Source: Halomonas sp. YLGW01 (lineage in GTDB: Bacteria > Pseudomonadota > Gammaproteobacteria > Pseudomonadales > Halomonadaceae). Taken from it: a stretch of DNA of 64,000 bases. The notes under the pieces are model-generated. The model was not told the DNA's origin. It saw only the letters and a program-made list of their open reading frames with translations, and did no database searches. Each line of letters opens with the position of its first letter. Within the stretch, counting starts at the first letter, position 1. The translations under genes were made by a program, and so were the position numbers. Below, piece by piece: positions 39,871-48,830 of the stretch. Location of the stretch: contig NZ_CP062005.1 of NCBI RefSeq assembly GCF_014840935.1, forward strand, positions 2,852,001-2,916,000, written 5' to 3'.

Positions 39871-40488
39871 TTAGCGGGCGCGGCGCATCATCAGTTCACA
39901 GTCGAAAAGGAAATCCAGCGCCTCGACCTGGCGCAGGCAGCCGGTCATGTCCCGGGCCCAGGTGTAGAGGCCGTGGCCGCGGATCAGGTAGGCGCGGGTG
40001 TCGAGGCCCTCCAGGCGCTCGCGCACGATGTCGGCCAGCGCGGCGATGTCCTGGCTGTTATCGACGATCGGCACCGCAAGCGCCGTGTCATGGCTGCTGA
40101 CGCCCTCGATCGCCTTCTGCAGCTCGAAGCCCTCGAGCCACAGGGTTTCACCCCCGACCAGGCGCGACAGCACGGTCGCCGCCCGGGAATGGGTGTGCAG
40201 CACGGCGCCGGCTTCGGGCCGGTCCTCGTAGAGCTGGCCGTGCAGGCGCGCCTCGTCGGAGGGCTTCTGGGGGCTGCCGACGGGCGTGACGGCGAAGTCG
40301 GTGACCATGACGTCGGCCGGCGTCAGCCGCCCCTTGTGGCGGCCCGAAGCGGTCACCGCCATGTGAGTCGCATCCAGGCGCACCGAAAAGTTGCCGCCGG
40401 TGGCCGGCACCTGGCCGGCCCGGTACAGCTCGTCTCCGGCGGCCACGATGGCCTGCTGGGCGCGGGCCAGTTGCTCGAGATCGATCAC
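39871..40488 (-). CDS. mtnB: Methylthioribulose-1-phosphate dehydratase
   Basis: Class II aldolase-fold zinc enzyme that dehydrates methylthioribulose-1-phosphate. The 205-residue protein has TGGNFSVR, SGRHKGRLTPADVM, zinc ligands H98 and H100 (VLHTHS) and a third His at H172 (RGHGLYTW). The start codon is GTG at 40488, supported by AGGAGAG upstream. It is first gene of the salvage operon. The earlier-step genes (mtnN or mtnP, mtnA/mtnK) and the transaminase are not in this window. Confidence 0.95.
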   Translation of the reverse strand: MIDLEQLARAQQAIVAAGDELYRAGQVPATGGNFSVRLDATHMAVTASGRHKGRLTPADVMVTDFAVTPVGSPQKPSDEARLHGQLYEDRPEAGAVLHTHSRAATVLSRLVGGETLWLEGFELQKAIEGVSSHDTALAVPIVDNSQDIAALADIVRERLEGLDTRAYLIRGHGLYTWARDMTGCLRQVEALDFLFDCELMMRRAR

Positions 40489-40605
40489 CGCTTTCTCTCC
40501 TGTGATTAAGCCGCCAGCCTACCGAAGCCGCGCGCCGTCGCCAATCTTCCCGATACCGCAGGACGCGCCGTGCGCCGCCCGGGCAGGCACGGCATAATGG
40601 CGCCC

Positions 40606-41349
40606 ATGACTGCTCATCCCGCCTCCCCCGCCAACCGCTTCGCCCTCACGCCCATCGGACGCATCGAGAGCGACTACCCGGACAAGTTCGGCATCCCTCG
40701 CCAGCCGGGACTCGCCCCGGCCGCCCGCGCTCGCCTGGTGCTGCTGCCGCCCTATGACGACCCGCTCTCGGTGCGCGGCCTCGAGGCCTTCAGTCACCTG
40801 TGGCTGACCTTCGTCTTTCACCACAGCCCGGAGCGCTGGACGCCGCTGGTGCGCCCGCCACGCCTGGGCGGCAACGCCAGGGTCGGGGTCTTCGCCAGCC
40901 GCAGCACGCACCGTCCCAACCGCCTGGGGCTGTCGCTGGTCGAGCTTCGGGGCATCGACACCGGCAACGGCGGCGTGGCGCTCGAGCTTTCCGGCCACGA
41001 CCTGCTCGACGGCACCCCGGTACTCGACATCAAGCCCTATCTGCCCTGGGCGGAGGCGCGGCCGGAGGCCAGCGCCGGCTTCGCCCCTGCCGCCCCTGCC
41101 CGTTGTCCGGTGGCCTTCTCCGACGAGGCCGCGGCGGCGCTTGAGCGGCGCGATGATGCCGCCTCGCTGCGCGCGCTGATCACCCAGGTCCTGGCCCAGG
41201 ACCCGCGTCCCGCCTATCGCCGTGGCGCCGAGGCGCGGGTCTACGGGGTGCGGCTTCGCGATGTCGACGTGCGCTTTCGCGCCGAGGAGCACGAGGGCGG
41301 CACACGCCTGCGGGTGGTGGCGCTGGTCGAGGACGGCGGCTCCCCATGA
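40606..41349 (+). CDS. trmO: tRNA (N6-threonylcarbamoyladenosine(37)-N6)-methyltransferase TrmO
   Basis: TrmO methylates t6A37 to m6t6A37 in tRNA-Thr. The family domain (TsaA/YaeB) is evident: LTPIGRIESDYPDKFGIPRQPGL, GLEAFSHLWLTFVFH, the SAM-binding RLGGNARVGVFASRSTHRPNRLGLS, and DLLDGTPVLDIKPYLPW. I annotate the ATG at 40606 (247 residues). The ATG at 40597 is possible, and 40570 is the limit of the open frame. No Shine-Dalgarno precedes any of them. A CATAAT at 40593-40598 would start transcription at about 40605, making the mRNA essentially leaderless. It converges with purC. Confidence 0.92.
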   Translation: MTAHPASPANRFALTPIGRIESDYPDKFGIPRQPGLAPAARARLVLLPPYDDPLSVRGLEAFSHLWLTFVFHHSPERWTPLVRPPRLGGNARVGVFASRSTHRPNRLGLSLVELRGIDTGNGGVALELSGHDLLDGTPVLDIKPYLPWAEARPEASAGFAPAAPARCPVAFSDEAAAALERRDDAASLRALITQVLAQDPRPAYRRGAEARVYGVRLRDVDVRFRAEEHEGGTRLRVVALVEDGGSP

Positions 41350-41462
41350 CGACCGCGACCGGGGTGGCGACACCGGCTGAGGCGGGTAAGGGCTTCCCCG
41401 CCGCACCTCGCCTCCCCCTCGCAGACGACGGCCACACAGGGGCTCCGTCAAAGTGTGATGAA

Positions 41463-41488
41463 CCAAAAAAGGGGCCCGCGGGCCCCTT
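41463..41488 (-). terminator. Terminator of the dapA-bamC-MBL-purC operon
   Basis: On the minus strand AAGGGGCC, loop CGCG, GGCCCCTT (41488-41469), then TTTT (41468-41465). On the plus strand it could also limit trmO. Confidence 0.85.
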
Positions 41489-41533
41489 GCTCTGTCTTGC
41501 TCTACTTGCGTGCTATCGCTCGGTTCGCCGGAC

Positions 41534-42247
41534 TCAATCGAAGCTGACACCGATGCGACGGCCGACTTCCTCGTAGGCCTCGATCACGCCGCCCAGGCCT
41601 TGGCGGAAGCGGTCCTTGTCGAGCTTCTCGCGGGTCTTGGCGTCCCACAGCCGGCAGCCGTCCGGCGAGAACTCGTCGCCGAGCACGATCTGGCCCTTGA
41701 AGACGCCGAACTCGAGCTTGTAGTCGACCAGCAGCATGCCACCCTCGGCGAACAGCGCCTTGAGCACATCGTTGACCTTGAAGGTCAGCGCCTTCATTTC
41801 CTTGAGCTGCTCCTGGGTGGCCCAGCCGAATGTCTCGGCCAGCGACTCGTTGATCATCGGGTCGTGCTGGGCGTCATTCTTCAGGAACAGCTCGAAGGTC
41901 GGCGGCGTCAGCGTCTGGCCTTCCTCGACGCCGAGGCGCCGGCACAGGCTGCCGGCGGAGATGTTGCGCACCACGCACTCCACCGGCAGCATGTCGAGCT
42001 TCTTGACCACGCATTCGGTGTCCGAGAGCAGGCCATCGAAGTGGGTCGGAATGCCGGCGTCCTGCAGCTTGCCCATGATGAAGGCATTGAACTTGTTGTT
42101 GACCATGCCCTTGCGCGCCAGGGATTCCATGCGCTCGCCGTCGAAGGCGCTGGTGTCGTCGCGGAATTCGAGGATCAGGCGATCCGGGTCATCGGTGTGG
42201 TAGACCGACTTGGCCTTGCCGGCGTAGAGCTCTTGACGCTTTTCCAT
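41534..42247 (-). CDS. purC: Phosphoribosylaminoimidazole-succinocarboxamide synthase
   Basis: SAICAR synthetase of de novo purine synthesis. The 237-residue protein matches E. coli PurC in length and motifs: [64 protein letters not shown] and [11 protein letters not shown]. The ATG at 42247 follows GGAGA; the frame to 42340 is a chance extension. It is the last gene of dapA-bamC-MBL-purC, the order seen in Pseudomonas. Confidence 0.97.
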   Translation of the reverse strand: MEKRQELYAGKAKSVYHTDDPDRLILEFRDDTSAFDGERMESLARKGMVNNKFNAFIMGKLQDAGIPTHFDGLLSDTECVVKKLDMLPVECVVRNISAGSLCRRLGVEEGQTLTPPTFELFLKNDAQHDPMINESLAETFGWATQEQLKEMKALTFKVNDVLKALFAEGGMLLVDYKLEFGVFKGQIVLGDEFSPDGCRLWDAKTREKLDKDRFRQGLGGVIEAYEEVGRRIGVSFD

Positions 42248-42321
42248 GAGGGGTCTCCGAATGGGGAGGTGGCTTGAAGGGGCTGCAAACAGGGATGGTG
42301 AAACGGTGCCATGAACGAATA

Positions 42322-43104
42322 CTAGCGGATGGTCTGCCAATCCAGGCCCTGGTCCTGGGCGGCCACCACCAGCCGTGATTCATCGCCATCGAGCAGCGGC
42401 ACCAAGGCCTCCAGGGCAAGCTCGGGGCGGTTGTTGTGTTCGGACAGGTGCGAACAGACGATGCACTGCAGCCGGTCGAGCCCGACCCCCGCCAGCAGCG
42501 TCGCCGCCTGCGGGTTGGCCAGGTGCCCCCAATCACCGCCGACACGGCGCTTGAGACGCGGCGGGTAGGGGCCATCGGCCAGCAGCTGCCGATCGTGATT
42601 GCACTCGAGGATCAGCGCATCGCACCCCACGAAGGCCCGGATCACATGGGCACTGGGATGGCCCAGATCGGTCACCACGCCCAACCGCCGCCCGTGGGCG
42701 CTGAGGTGGAATTGTACCGGTTCCCGGGCATCGTGGGGTACGGTCACCGGCATGACCTCGATCCCGCCGACGGCGAAGGCCGCCTGGGGCGTGATCCACT
42801 CGTGGCGCGGCACCTGCTTGAGGCGCCCGGACAGCCAGGTGCCCGGGGTCAGGTAGACCGGCATGCCGTAGCGTCGCGCCAGGGGCCCGACGCCACCGAT
42901 ATGATCGCCGTGCTCGTGGGTCACCAGCACCGCCGCGACCTGCCTGGGATGCAGGCCCAGCCGGGCGAGCCGCCGCTCGGTCTCGGCCAGGCCGAAGCCG
43001 CAGTCGATGAGCAGGTGGGTCTCGCCGTCGCTGACCAGGGTGGCATTGCCCTTGCTGCCGCTGCCCAGCGACGCGAAGTGCAGGGCGCGTGATGCCGGTG
43101 GCAT
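42322..43104 (-). CDS. MBL-fold metallo-hydrolase (YycJ/WalJ-like)
   Basis: A 260-residue metallo-beta-lactamase-fold hydrolase. The start ([29 protein letters not shown]) is typical of the YycJ/WalJ group. Zinc motif [10 protein letters not shown], then VTDLGHPS and [11 protein letters not shown] complete the site. The Bacillus homologue has nuclease-like structure, but the role in gammaproteobacteria is unknown. Its start overlaps the bamC stop (ATGA). Its fixed place between bamC and purC also occurs in Pseudomonas. Confidence 0.88.
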   Translation of the reverse strand: MPPASRALHFASLGSGSKGNATLVSDGETHLLIDCGFGLAETERRLARLGLHPRQVAAVLVTHEHGDHIGGVGPLARRYGMPVYLTPGTWLSGRLKQVPRHEWITPQAAFAVGGIEVMPVTVPHDAREPVQFHLSAHGRRLGVVTDLGHPSAHVIRAFVGCDALILECNHDRQLLADGPYPPRLKRRVGGDWGHLANPQAATLLAGVGLDRLQCIVCSHLSEHNNRPELALEALVPLLDGDESRLVVAAQDQGLDWQTIR

Positions 43105-44039
43105 CAGCGCAACAGCGAGGCCAGCCGGCCCAGCAGGTCACGCTCGCCGGCATCGTCCAGCGAAGGCTCACCGGCACTCTCGACCGTGAGGCGCGCCTGG
43201 CCCTCGGCCGCCGGCACCACGCTGAGTCGCGCCCGTCGCGGCGTCTGGTCGCCGAACAGCCGACCGAGGATCCCGGCATGGCGCTCGGCCAGCGGCAGGT
43301 AGGCGACCAGGAAGGAACCGGCGCCGGCGTCCTGATCCAGGAGCTCCTGCTCGGGCCGGTCGAAGTCCCGCTCGAACAGGTGGCTGAGCTCCGCCCAGGC
43401 CTGATCGGGGGCGGCATCGATCAGCAGCGCACGCTCGCCGGCACTGCCGACCAGGCGCGCCGCTGCCGCGCCCACCGTCTCCTGACGGGACAGGTTCGAG
43501 GCCATGGCGGTCTGACCGCGGGCGCTCAGGTAGCCGGCCAGAGCATCCAGGCAATCGTCGAGGGCCGACCCGTCCTGCTCGCAGCGCACTTCGCTGGTGG
43601 CCCCCAGGCCTTCACGCACCGCGATCACGCCCTCGGGCGTGGTCAGCCGGCGCGCCTGGTCGTCGCGCTCCCTGACGCTCAGCCGCTGGCGCTCGCCGAA
43701 CTCGACGATCCGAGGCCAGACCTGGGCGGGCGGCTCGTTGACCACCAGCCAGCTCGCCTCGCCCATGCGGCGACGCTCGATATAGTCGCGCACCGCCGGC
43801 AGGGGCCTGGGCGCGGTGAAGTCGTCATCCCTCTGGCGGAAGGGCCGGTTGGCCTGGGGCACCGGCATCGCGGCGCGGCCGTCGCGGAGTTCGCTGTCGG
43901 CCGGCAGCGTCAGGGGCGTGATGCTCTCGGCCTCGACATAGGCGTCACTGCGGTCGTCGTAATAGCCGCCACTGGTGCAGCCGGCCGTTGCCAGAGCAAC
44001 GGCCGCCACCAGCGGCATCCAGTTCGTGGCAGCTCTCAT
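43104..44039 (-). CDS. bamC: Outer membrane assembly lipoprotein BamC
   Basis: BamC is a lipoprotein of the BAM complex that inserts outer-membrane beta-barrel proteins. The 311-residue protein has an N-terminal signal ending in ALATAGC (lipidated C21; the T at -3 is less usual than L). A disordered segment follows with PLTLPADSELRDGR, then two helix-grip domains (ASWLVVNEPPAQVWPRIVEF and RALLIDAAPDQAWAELSHLF). AAGGTGG precedes the ATG at 44039; the upstream open frame to 44306 lies inside dapA. It follows dapA by 35 nt and overlaps the MBL gene. Confidence 0.9.
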   Translation of the reverse strand: MRAATNWMPLVAAVALATAGCTSGGYYDDRSDAYVEAESITPLTLPADSELRDGRAAMPVPQANRPFRQRDDDFTAPRPLPAVRDYIERRRMGEASWLVVNEPPAQVWPRIVEFGERQRLSVRERDDQARRLTTPEGVIAVREGLGATSEVRCEQDGSALDDCLDALAGYLSARGQTAMASNLSRQETVGAAAARLVGSAGERALLIDAAPDQAWAELSHLFERDFDRPEQELLDQDAGAGSFLVAYLPLAERHAGILGRLFGDQTPRRARLSVVPAAEGQARLTVESAGEPSLDDAGERDLLGRLASLLR

Positions 44040-44074
44040 GCATCCACCTTGGTTGTCAGTCAGCGAAAGCGCGT

Positions 44075-44959
44075 TCAGTCGTCGCTGGCACCGGCCAGCT
44101 GCAGCGCCTCGCCGACCGTGGAATGGTATTTCTCGGACAGCCAGGTCAGCGGCAGACGGATGCCCTGCTCGGCATAGCCCATATGATGGAGAGCCCACTT
44201 GACCGGAATCGGGTTGGCCTCGATGCCGAGCTGGGTGTGCAGCGGCATCAGTCGGGTGTTGATCTGATGCGCCTTGTCCGCATCGCCAGCCACCGCAGCG
44301 GCACACAGCTCGTGCATCGCCTTGGGCACCACGTTGGCCGTCACCGAGATGTCGCCGTGGCCGCCCATCAGCATGAAATCACAGGCAGTGGCGTCGTCGC
44401 CGGAATAGAGCATGAAGCCCGTGCCCTTGAGGCGCTCGATCAGATCCTCGGCGCGCTCCAGGTTGCCGGTGGCGTCCTTGAGGCCGACGATGTTATCGAC
44501 CTCGGCCAGACGCACCACCGTCTCATTGTAGATGTCCGAGCAGGTGCGGCCGGGCACGTTGTAGAGGATCACCGGCAGGTCGCTGGCCTCGGCGATGGCC
44601 TTGAAGTGCTGGTACAGCCCTTCCTGGGTCGGCTTGTTGTAGTAGGGCGCCACCGTCAGGCAGTAGTCGGCACCGACCTCCTTGGCGTAGCGAGTCAGCT
44701 CCACCGCCTCGGTGGTGTTGTTCGAGCCGGTACCGGCGATGACCGGGATACGGCCGCCGACCTCTTCCACCACGGTACGAATGACATCGAAATGCTCGGC
44801 GAAGGACATGGTGGTCGGCTCGCCGGTGGTGCCGGCGGCGACGATGGCATCGGTGCCGTTGTCGAGATGGAAGGTCACCAGGCGACGCAGCGCCTCCCAG
44901 TCGATCTCTCCGTTGGCCTTCATCGGCGTCGCCAGGGCGACGATACTGCCTGTGATCAT
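44075..44959 (-). CDS. dapA: 4-hydroxy-tetrahydrodipicolinate synthase
   Basis: DapA condenses pyruvate with aspartate semialdehyde, the first committed step to diaminopimelate and lysine. The 294-residue protein has T44/T45 ([10 protein letters not shown]), Y133 and R138 (LYNVPGRT) and the Schiff-base lysine K161 (GLKDATG), with [11 protein letters not shown] near the C-terminus. GAGG precedes the ATG. It is first gene of the dapA-bamC-MBL-purC operon. In Pseudomonas a gcvR-like gene lies between bcp and dapA; there is none here (44960-45241 is non-coding). Confidence 0.97.
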   Translation of the reverse strand: MITGSIVALATPMKANGEIDWEALRRLVTFHLDNGTDAIVAAGTTGEPTTMSFAEHFDVIRTVVEEVGGRIPVIAGTGSNNTTEAVELTRYAKEVGADYCLTVAPYYNKPTQEGLYQHFKAIAEASDLPVILYNVPGRTCSDIYNETVVRLAEVDNIVGLKDATGNLERAEDLIERLKGTGFMLYSGDDATACDFMLMGGHGDISVTANVVPKAMHELCAAAVAGDADKAHQINTRLMPLHTQLGIEANPIPVKWALHHMGYAEQGIRLPLTWLSEKYHSTVGEALQLAGASDD

Positions 44960-45241
44960 CTTCTTTCCTCTACAAACGCCTGAGCATCAGCCGCCGCAGA
45001 TGATGGCGCTGATGGGTCTACCGGGAAATGGAGCCAGGGGTTAGATGGTACTCAGGCCGCCAGAGCCTGTACAGAACCCAGCGCAAGGACTTTGCCCCCG
45101 GCCGCCTCGCCTTCGACACGCCTTTACAGCGCCGCCACGCTGGCGTGTAATCCTTGCACAAGTTATGGGCGCGGCCACGCCAGTGACCGGCGCCGCCCGT
45201 CCGGCCCCGCCGGATCCACGACACCACTCAAGGAGCCCCTC

Positions 45242-45715
45242 ATGAGCCTAAGCCTCGGCCAGCCCGTGCCCGACTTCACCGCCACCGCCACCGGCGACAC
45301 CACCGTGACCCTGTCCGAACTGAAGGGCAGGCAGGTGGTGGTCTACTTCTACCCCAAGGCCAGCACCCCGGGCTGCACCACCGAGGGCGGCGACTTTCGT
45401 GATCGCAAGGACGCCTTCGACGCCGCCAACACCGTGATCCTCGGGGTCTCCCGGGACGGCATTCGCGCCCAGGAGAACTTCAAGGCCAAGCAGGCCTTCA
45501 ACTTCGAGCTGATCTCCGACAAGGACGAGACGGTCTGCCGGCTGTTCGACGTGATCAAGCTGAAGAAGCTCTACGGCAAGGAGCACCTGGGGATCGAGCG
45601 CAGCACCTTCCTGATCGATGCCGAGGGCAAGCTCGCCCGGGAATGGCGGGGCGTCAAGGTCAAGGGCCATGTCGAGGAGGTACTCGAGGCGGCAAAGGCC
45701 CTGCACGCAGGCTAA
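45242..45715 (+). CDS. bcp: Thioredoxin-dependent peroxiredoxin Bcp
   Basis: Bcp/PrxQ-family thiol peroxidase of 157 residues. The peroxidatic cysteine is C45 in FYPKASTPGCTTEGGDF. The resolving cysteine five residues later in E. coli Bcp is replaced by Gly; C98 (DKDETVCRLF) is the only other Cys. The enzyme is therefore 1-Cys or uses an atypical partner. The ATG at 45242 follows AAGGAG; the frame to 45092 is spurious. It is divergent from dapA and convergent with perM. Confidence 0.94.
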   Translation: MSLSLGQPVPDFTATATGDTTVTLSELKGRQVVVYFYPKASTPGCTTEGGDFRDRKDAFDAANTVILGVSRDGIRAQENFKAKQAFNFELISDKDETVCRLFDVIKLKKLYGKEHLGIERSTFLIDAEGKLAREWRGVKVKGHVEEVLEAAKALHAG

Positions 45716-45793
45716 ACCCTGGAAAGCCCCCGCCACTTCCTTCGAAGCCCCCGCCGCCTCTCAGGGGCGGCGGGAAGCCCTGGCGGGCTGTCC

Positions 45794-46894
45794 TCACGGC
45801 TCGGGCAGCTCACCGCTCAGCGGCTGCTCGACGTGTTCCTTGATGCCCCGCGGCCAGGCATAGACCAGCGCCTTGAGCAGGGTCGCCAGCGGAATCGCGA
45901 AGAAGATCCCCCAGAACCCCCAGATGCCGCCGAAGAACAGCACCGCCAGGATGATCGATACGGGGTGCAGGTTGACCGCCTCGGAGAACAGGATCGGCAC
46001 CAGCACGTTGCCGTCCAGGGCCTGCAGCACGCCGTAGGCGAGGATCACGTACAGGAACTGATCACCGATCCCGAAGTGGAAGCCCGCGACCGCCGCCACC
46101 GGCAGGGTCGCCACGGCGGCGCCGATGAAGGGGATCAGCACCGACAACCCCACCAGCATGCCCAGCAGCGCCGAGTAAGGCAGGCCGAAATAGGCGAAGG
46201 TCAGGAAGCCGGCGCTGCCGACGATCACGATCTCGATGAACTTGCCGCGCACATAGTTGGCGATCTGGGCATCCATCTCGTGCCAGATGCGAGTCATCAG
46301 ATCACGCTTGCGGGGCATCAGCCACAGGGTGAAGCCGACCAGCCGCTCCCGGTCCTTGAGCATGAAGAACACGAGTATCGGCACCAGCACCAGGTAGATG
46401 ATCAGATCCATCAGGTTGCCCAGCGAGGCCAATGACAGGGTCAGGGCCCGCTGGCCGACCTGGGTCAGCTCGCGGCCGGCGGCGTCGATCCAGGCCTGGA
46501 TCTGGTCCGGGGTGACCAGGTTGGGGTAGCGCAGCTGCAGCTCGTCGAGGAAGCGCTGCCCGCTGGCGAACATGCGCGGGATCTCCTGCACCAGGCTGAC
46601 CAGCTGATTCCAGATCAGCGGCATGACCACCAGCGCCATCGCCAGCAGGATGCCAAGGAAGCCCACGAACACCACCAGCACCGCCATGAAGCCCGGTACA
46701 TGGCGCCGGGTCAGCCAGTTCACCGCCCCCTGCAGCAGGAAGGCGATCACCAGCGAGGTAAGGAAGGGCGCCAGCATGCCGCCCAGCCACACCACCGCGG
46801 CGGTGCCGACGATCAGCAGCATCAGCAGGATCACCGCTTCCTCGTCGGAGAAGTAACGTTCGAGCCAGCCCGAGAACAGCGTCTTCAGCGTCAT
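45794..46894 (-). CDS. AI-2E/PerM-family transporter
   Basis: A 366-residue membrane protein with about seven to eight helices and the family core GLPYSALLGMLVGLSVLIPFIGAAVATLPVAAVA and LDGNVLVPILFSEAVNLHPVSIILAVLFFGGIWGFWG. PerM/AI-2E exporters are proposed to export small molecules or ions (some are Na+/H+ antiporters), so the substrate here is uncertain. It is the second gene of a two-gene operon with the TusA-like gene, overlapping by ATGA, as in Pseudomonas PA1006-PA1007. Confidence 0.88.
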   Translation of the reverse strand: MTLKTLFSGWLERYFSDEEAVILLMLLIVGTAAVVWLGGMLAPFLTSLVIAFLLQGAVNWLTRRHVPGFMAVLVVFVGFLGILLAMALVVMPLIWNQLVSLVQEIPRMFASGQRFLDELQLRYPNLVTPDQIQAWIDAAGRELTQVGQRALTLSLASLGNLMDLIIYLVLVPILVFFMLKDRERLVGFTLWLMPRKRDLMTRIWHEMDAQIANYVRGKFIEIVIVGSAGFLTFAYFGLPYSALLGMLVGLSVLIPFIGAAVATLPVAAVAGFHFGIGDQFLYVILAYGVLQALDGNVLVPILFSEAVNLHPVSIILAVLFFGGIWGFWGIFFAIPLATLLKALVYAWPRGIKEHVEQPLSGELPEP

Positions 46895-47142
46895 GCCGAG
46901 CGCTCCCGGTCGCCCTTGCGCAGCCAGTAATGATAGACCTCGCCGCGGGCTTCCCGGGCGGGCATCTCGTGGGCGCTCTGAGCAACAAAGGACTCGAAGT
47001 CCCGCCAGGAACCGGCATCGGTCGCGAGCACCTCGAGCACCTGCCCCGCCGTCAGCCGCGACAGCGCCTGCTTGGCCTTGAGCAGCGGCAGCGGGCAGGG
47101 CAGGTCACGGGCGTCGAGTACATCGTCTGCTTGCAAGGTCAT
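46891..47142 (-). CDS. TusA-family sulfurtransferase
   Basis: An 83-residue TusA-fold protein with the CPxP motif (DLPCPLPLLKAKQAL, catalytic C16). The sequence context bepA-TusA-like-perM-bcp is that of Pseudomonas PA1005-PA1008. There the TusA-like protein (PA1006) is linked to molybdenum cofactor function and nitrate use rather than tRNA thiolation; applying that here is an inference. It is divergent from bepA. Confidence 0.9.
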   Translation of the reverse strand: MTLQADDVLDARDLPCPLPLLKAKQALSRLTAGQVLEVLATDAGSWRDFESFVAQSAHEMPAREARGEVYHYWLRKGDRERSA

Positions 47143-47272
47143 GCCGTCTCCCGAAACAATGGGAATGAAGGTCGGGCCGCCCGACGGCCCTCAGTACACG
47201 GCACTTTAGCGGATCGGCGGCGGTCGGAGAAGGAGGCACGCCTCACCCGAGCGCCCACGCACAAGGAACATC

Positions 47273-48730
47273 ATGCCATTACCCCGGAAGGCCTGGCGAC
47301 ACGCCACCACCGCACTGATCCTTGCCGGCGCCCTGATCACGACGCCGGCCCCAGCCATGGCGTTCGATCTGCCACAACTGGGATCGGCCACCAGCGGCGT
47401 CAACCCGAGCGAAGAATACCGCCTGGGTCGGACCTGGCTCCGGCAGTTCCGTGCCCGGGCGCCACTGTGGCAGGACCCGATCAGCCGCGACTACGTCGAT
47501 GCCCTGATCGCAAGGCTGCTGCCCGACAGCGGCTTCCAGGGCGGCCGGCCGCTGGTCACCCTGGTCGACAGCCGGTTGCTCAATGCCTTTGCGGTGCCCG
47601 GCGGCGTGATCGGCGTCAACGCCGGCCTGTTCGCCTTCGCGGAGGATGAGGCCGCCCTGGCCTCGGTGCTGGCCCATGAACTGGGCCACCTCTCGCTGCG
47701 CCACTACGCCCGTCAGCAGGCCCGAGTCGAGGAGACCCAGCTGCCGACCATGGCCGCGATGCTGGCCGGCATGCTGATCGCCGCCGGTGGCGGCGGCGAC
47801 GCCGGCATCGCCGCCGCCATGGGTTCCCAGGCCGCCTTCATCCAGGATCAGCTGGCCTACTCCCGGCGCTTCGAGCAGGAAGCGGATCGCCAGGGCCTCC
47901 AGGTGCTGCGAGACGCCGGCTACGATCCCCAGGCGATGGTGGAGATGTTTCGAGCCATGCAGCGCCAGTCCGCCCTGCAAGGCGGCAACCCGCCGGAATT
48001 CCTGCTCACTCACCCCGTCACCGAATCGCGCATCAGCGACGCCCAGGCTCGAGCCGCGGGCCTGGGCGCCGGCGAGCTGCGCGACCCGGGGCCCCTGTAT
48101 GACATGGTACGGGCCCGTGCCCTGCTGACGATTCACCGGGACGCACCGCCCCAGGCCGCCAGCCTGCTCGCCCAGGGCGACGCCGCTCCGGCGGCCGAGC
48201 GCTATCTGGCGGCCCTGATCCGCGCCCGCGGAGGCGATCTCGCCGGCGCCCTCGCGACCCTCGACACCCTGACCCGGGAGTGGCCGGATCTGCCGCTGAT
48301 CCCGACCAGCGCCGCCGAACTGGCCCTGGACGCCGGCCGGCACGGCGAGGCGCTCAGGCGCAGCCAACACCTGCTGCGCCTGATGCCGGACTACCTGCCG
48401 GCGCGACTGATCGAGGCCGAGGCCCTGCTGCAACAGGATGCCCGGGCCGCTTTCGAAGCGCTTCGCGATCTCGCCGAGGCGCACCCGGAGGACCCGCAGG
48501 TATTCACCCTGCTCGCCGAGGCCGCCGGACGCAGTCAGCGCGCGGCCTGGAGCCACCTGGCCCGCGCCGAACAGCTCCAGCTGACCGGGCGCATCACCCA
48601 GGGAATCCGCCAACTGGACATCGCCGAGGAGCTGGCCAAGCAGGAAGGCGAGATCGGCATCGGTGGACGTATCAGCGAGCGTCGCGAGGCCTTCGAGACG
48701 TATCGCGAGGCCATGAAGGAGTTCCAGTAG
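47273..48730 (+). CDS. bepA: Periplasmic M48 metalloprotease/chaperone BepA
   Basis: BepA (YfgC) assists LptD and BAM-substrate maturation and degrades stalled proteins in the periplasm. The 485-residue protein starts with a signal peptide ending around APAMA-F. An M48 domain follows with H135-E-L-G-H139 (VLAHELGHLSLRHYARQ) and the third zinc ligand in EQEADRQGLQVL, then C-terminal TPR repeats (about 290-470). AAGGA precedes the ATG. Its downstream terminator has been separated from it by an insertion sequence. Confidence 0.94.
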   Translation: MPLPRKAWRHATTALILAGALITTPAPAMAFDLPQLGSATSGVNPSEEYRLGRTWLRQFRARAPLWQDPISRDYVDALIARLLPDSGFQGGRPLVTLVDSRLLNAFAVPGGVIGVNAGLFAFAEDEAALASVLAHELGHLSLRHYARQQARVEETQLPTMAAMLAGMLIAAGGGGDAGIAAAMGSQAAFIQDQLAYSRRFEQEADRQGLQVLRDAGYDPQAMVEMFRAMQRQSALQGGNPPEFLLTHPVTESRISDAQARAAGLGAGELRDPGPLYDMVRARALLTIHRDAPPQAASLLAQGDAAPAAERYLAALIRARGGDLAGALATLDTLTREWPDLPLIPTSAAELALDAGRHGEALRRSQHLLRLMPDYLPARLIEAEALLQQDARAAFEALRDLAEAHPEDPQVFTLLAEAAGRSQRAAWSHLARAEQLQLTGRITQGIRQLDIAEELAKQEGEIGIGGRISERREAFETYREAMKEFQ

Positions 48731-48822
48731 CCCTCCTCCAGCGAGCCCCTGCGGCTGCACGGCAGGCCCACACGACCAGCGATGGCTCGCCACCGGAGCG
48801 CCTCCCCCGGCTTCATTCGGCC

Positions 48823-48830
48823 GAGAAAAA
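48823..48830 (+). repeat. Target-site duplication, left copy (GAGAAAAA)
   Basis: Eight bases directly before the left inverted repeat, identical to 49865-49872 on the other side. The 8-bp length is that of the IS1595 family. Confidence 0.9.

Noticed and set aside
44960-45241. Possible gcvR-like gene between dapA and bcp, as in Pseudomonas
   Set aside because: No frame of suitable length or ACT-domain sequence is present; the interval is non-coding.
45750-45774. CCCGCCGCC/GGCGGCGGG hairpin as a terminator between bcp and perM
   Set aside because: The stem is real, but no U-run follows on either strand and such GC-only stems are common here. It may still slow polymerase, but I cannot call it a terminator.
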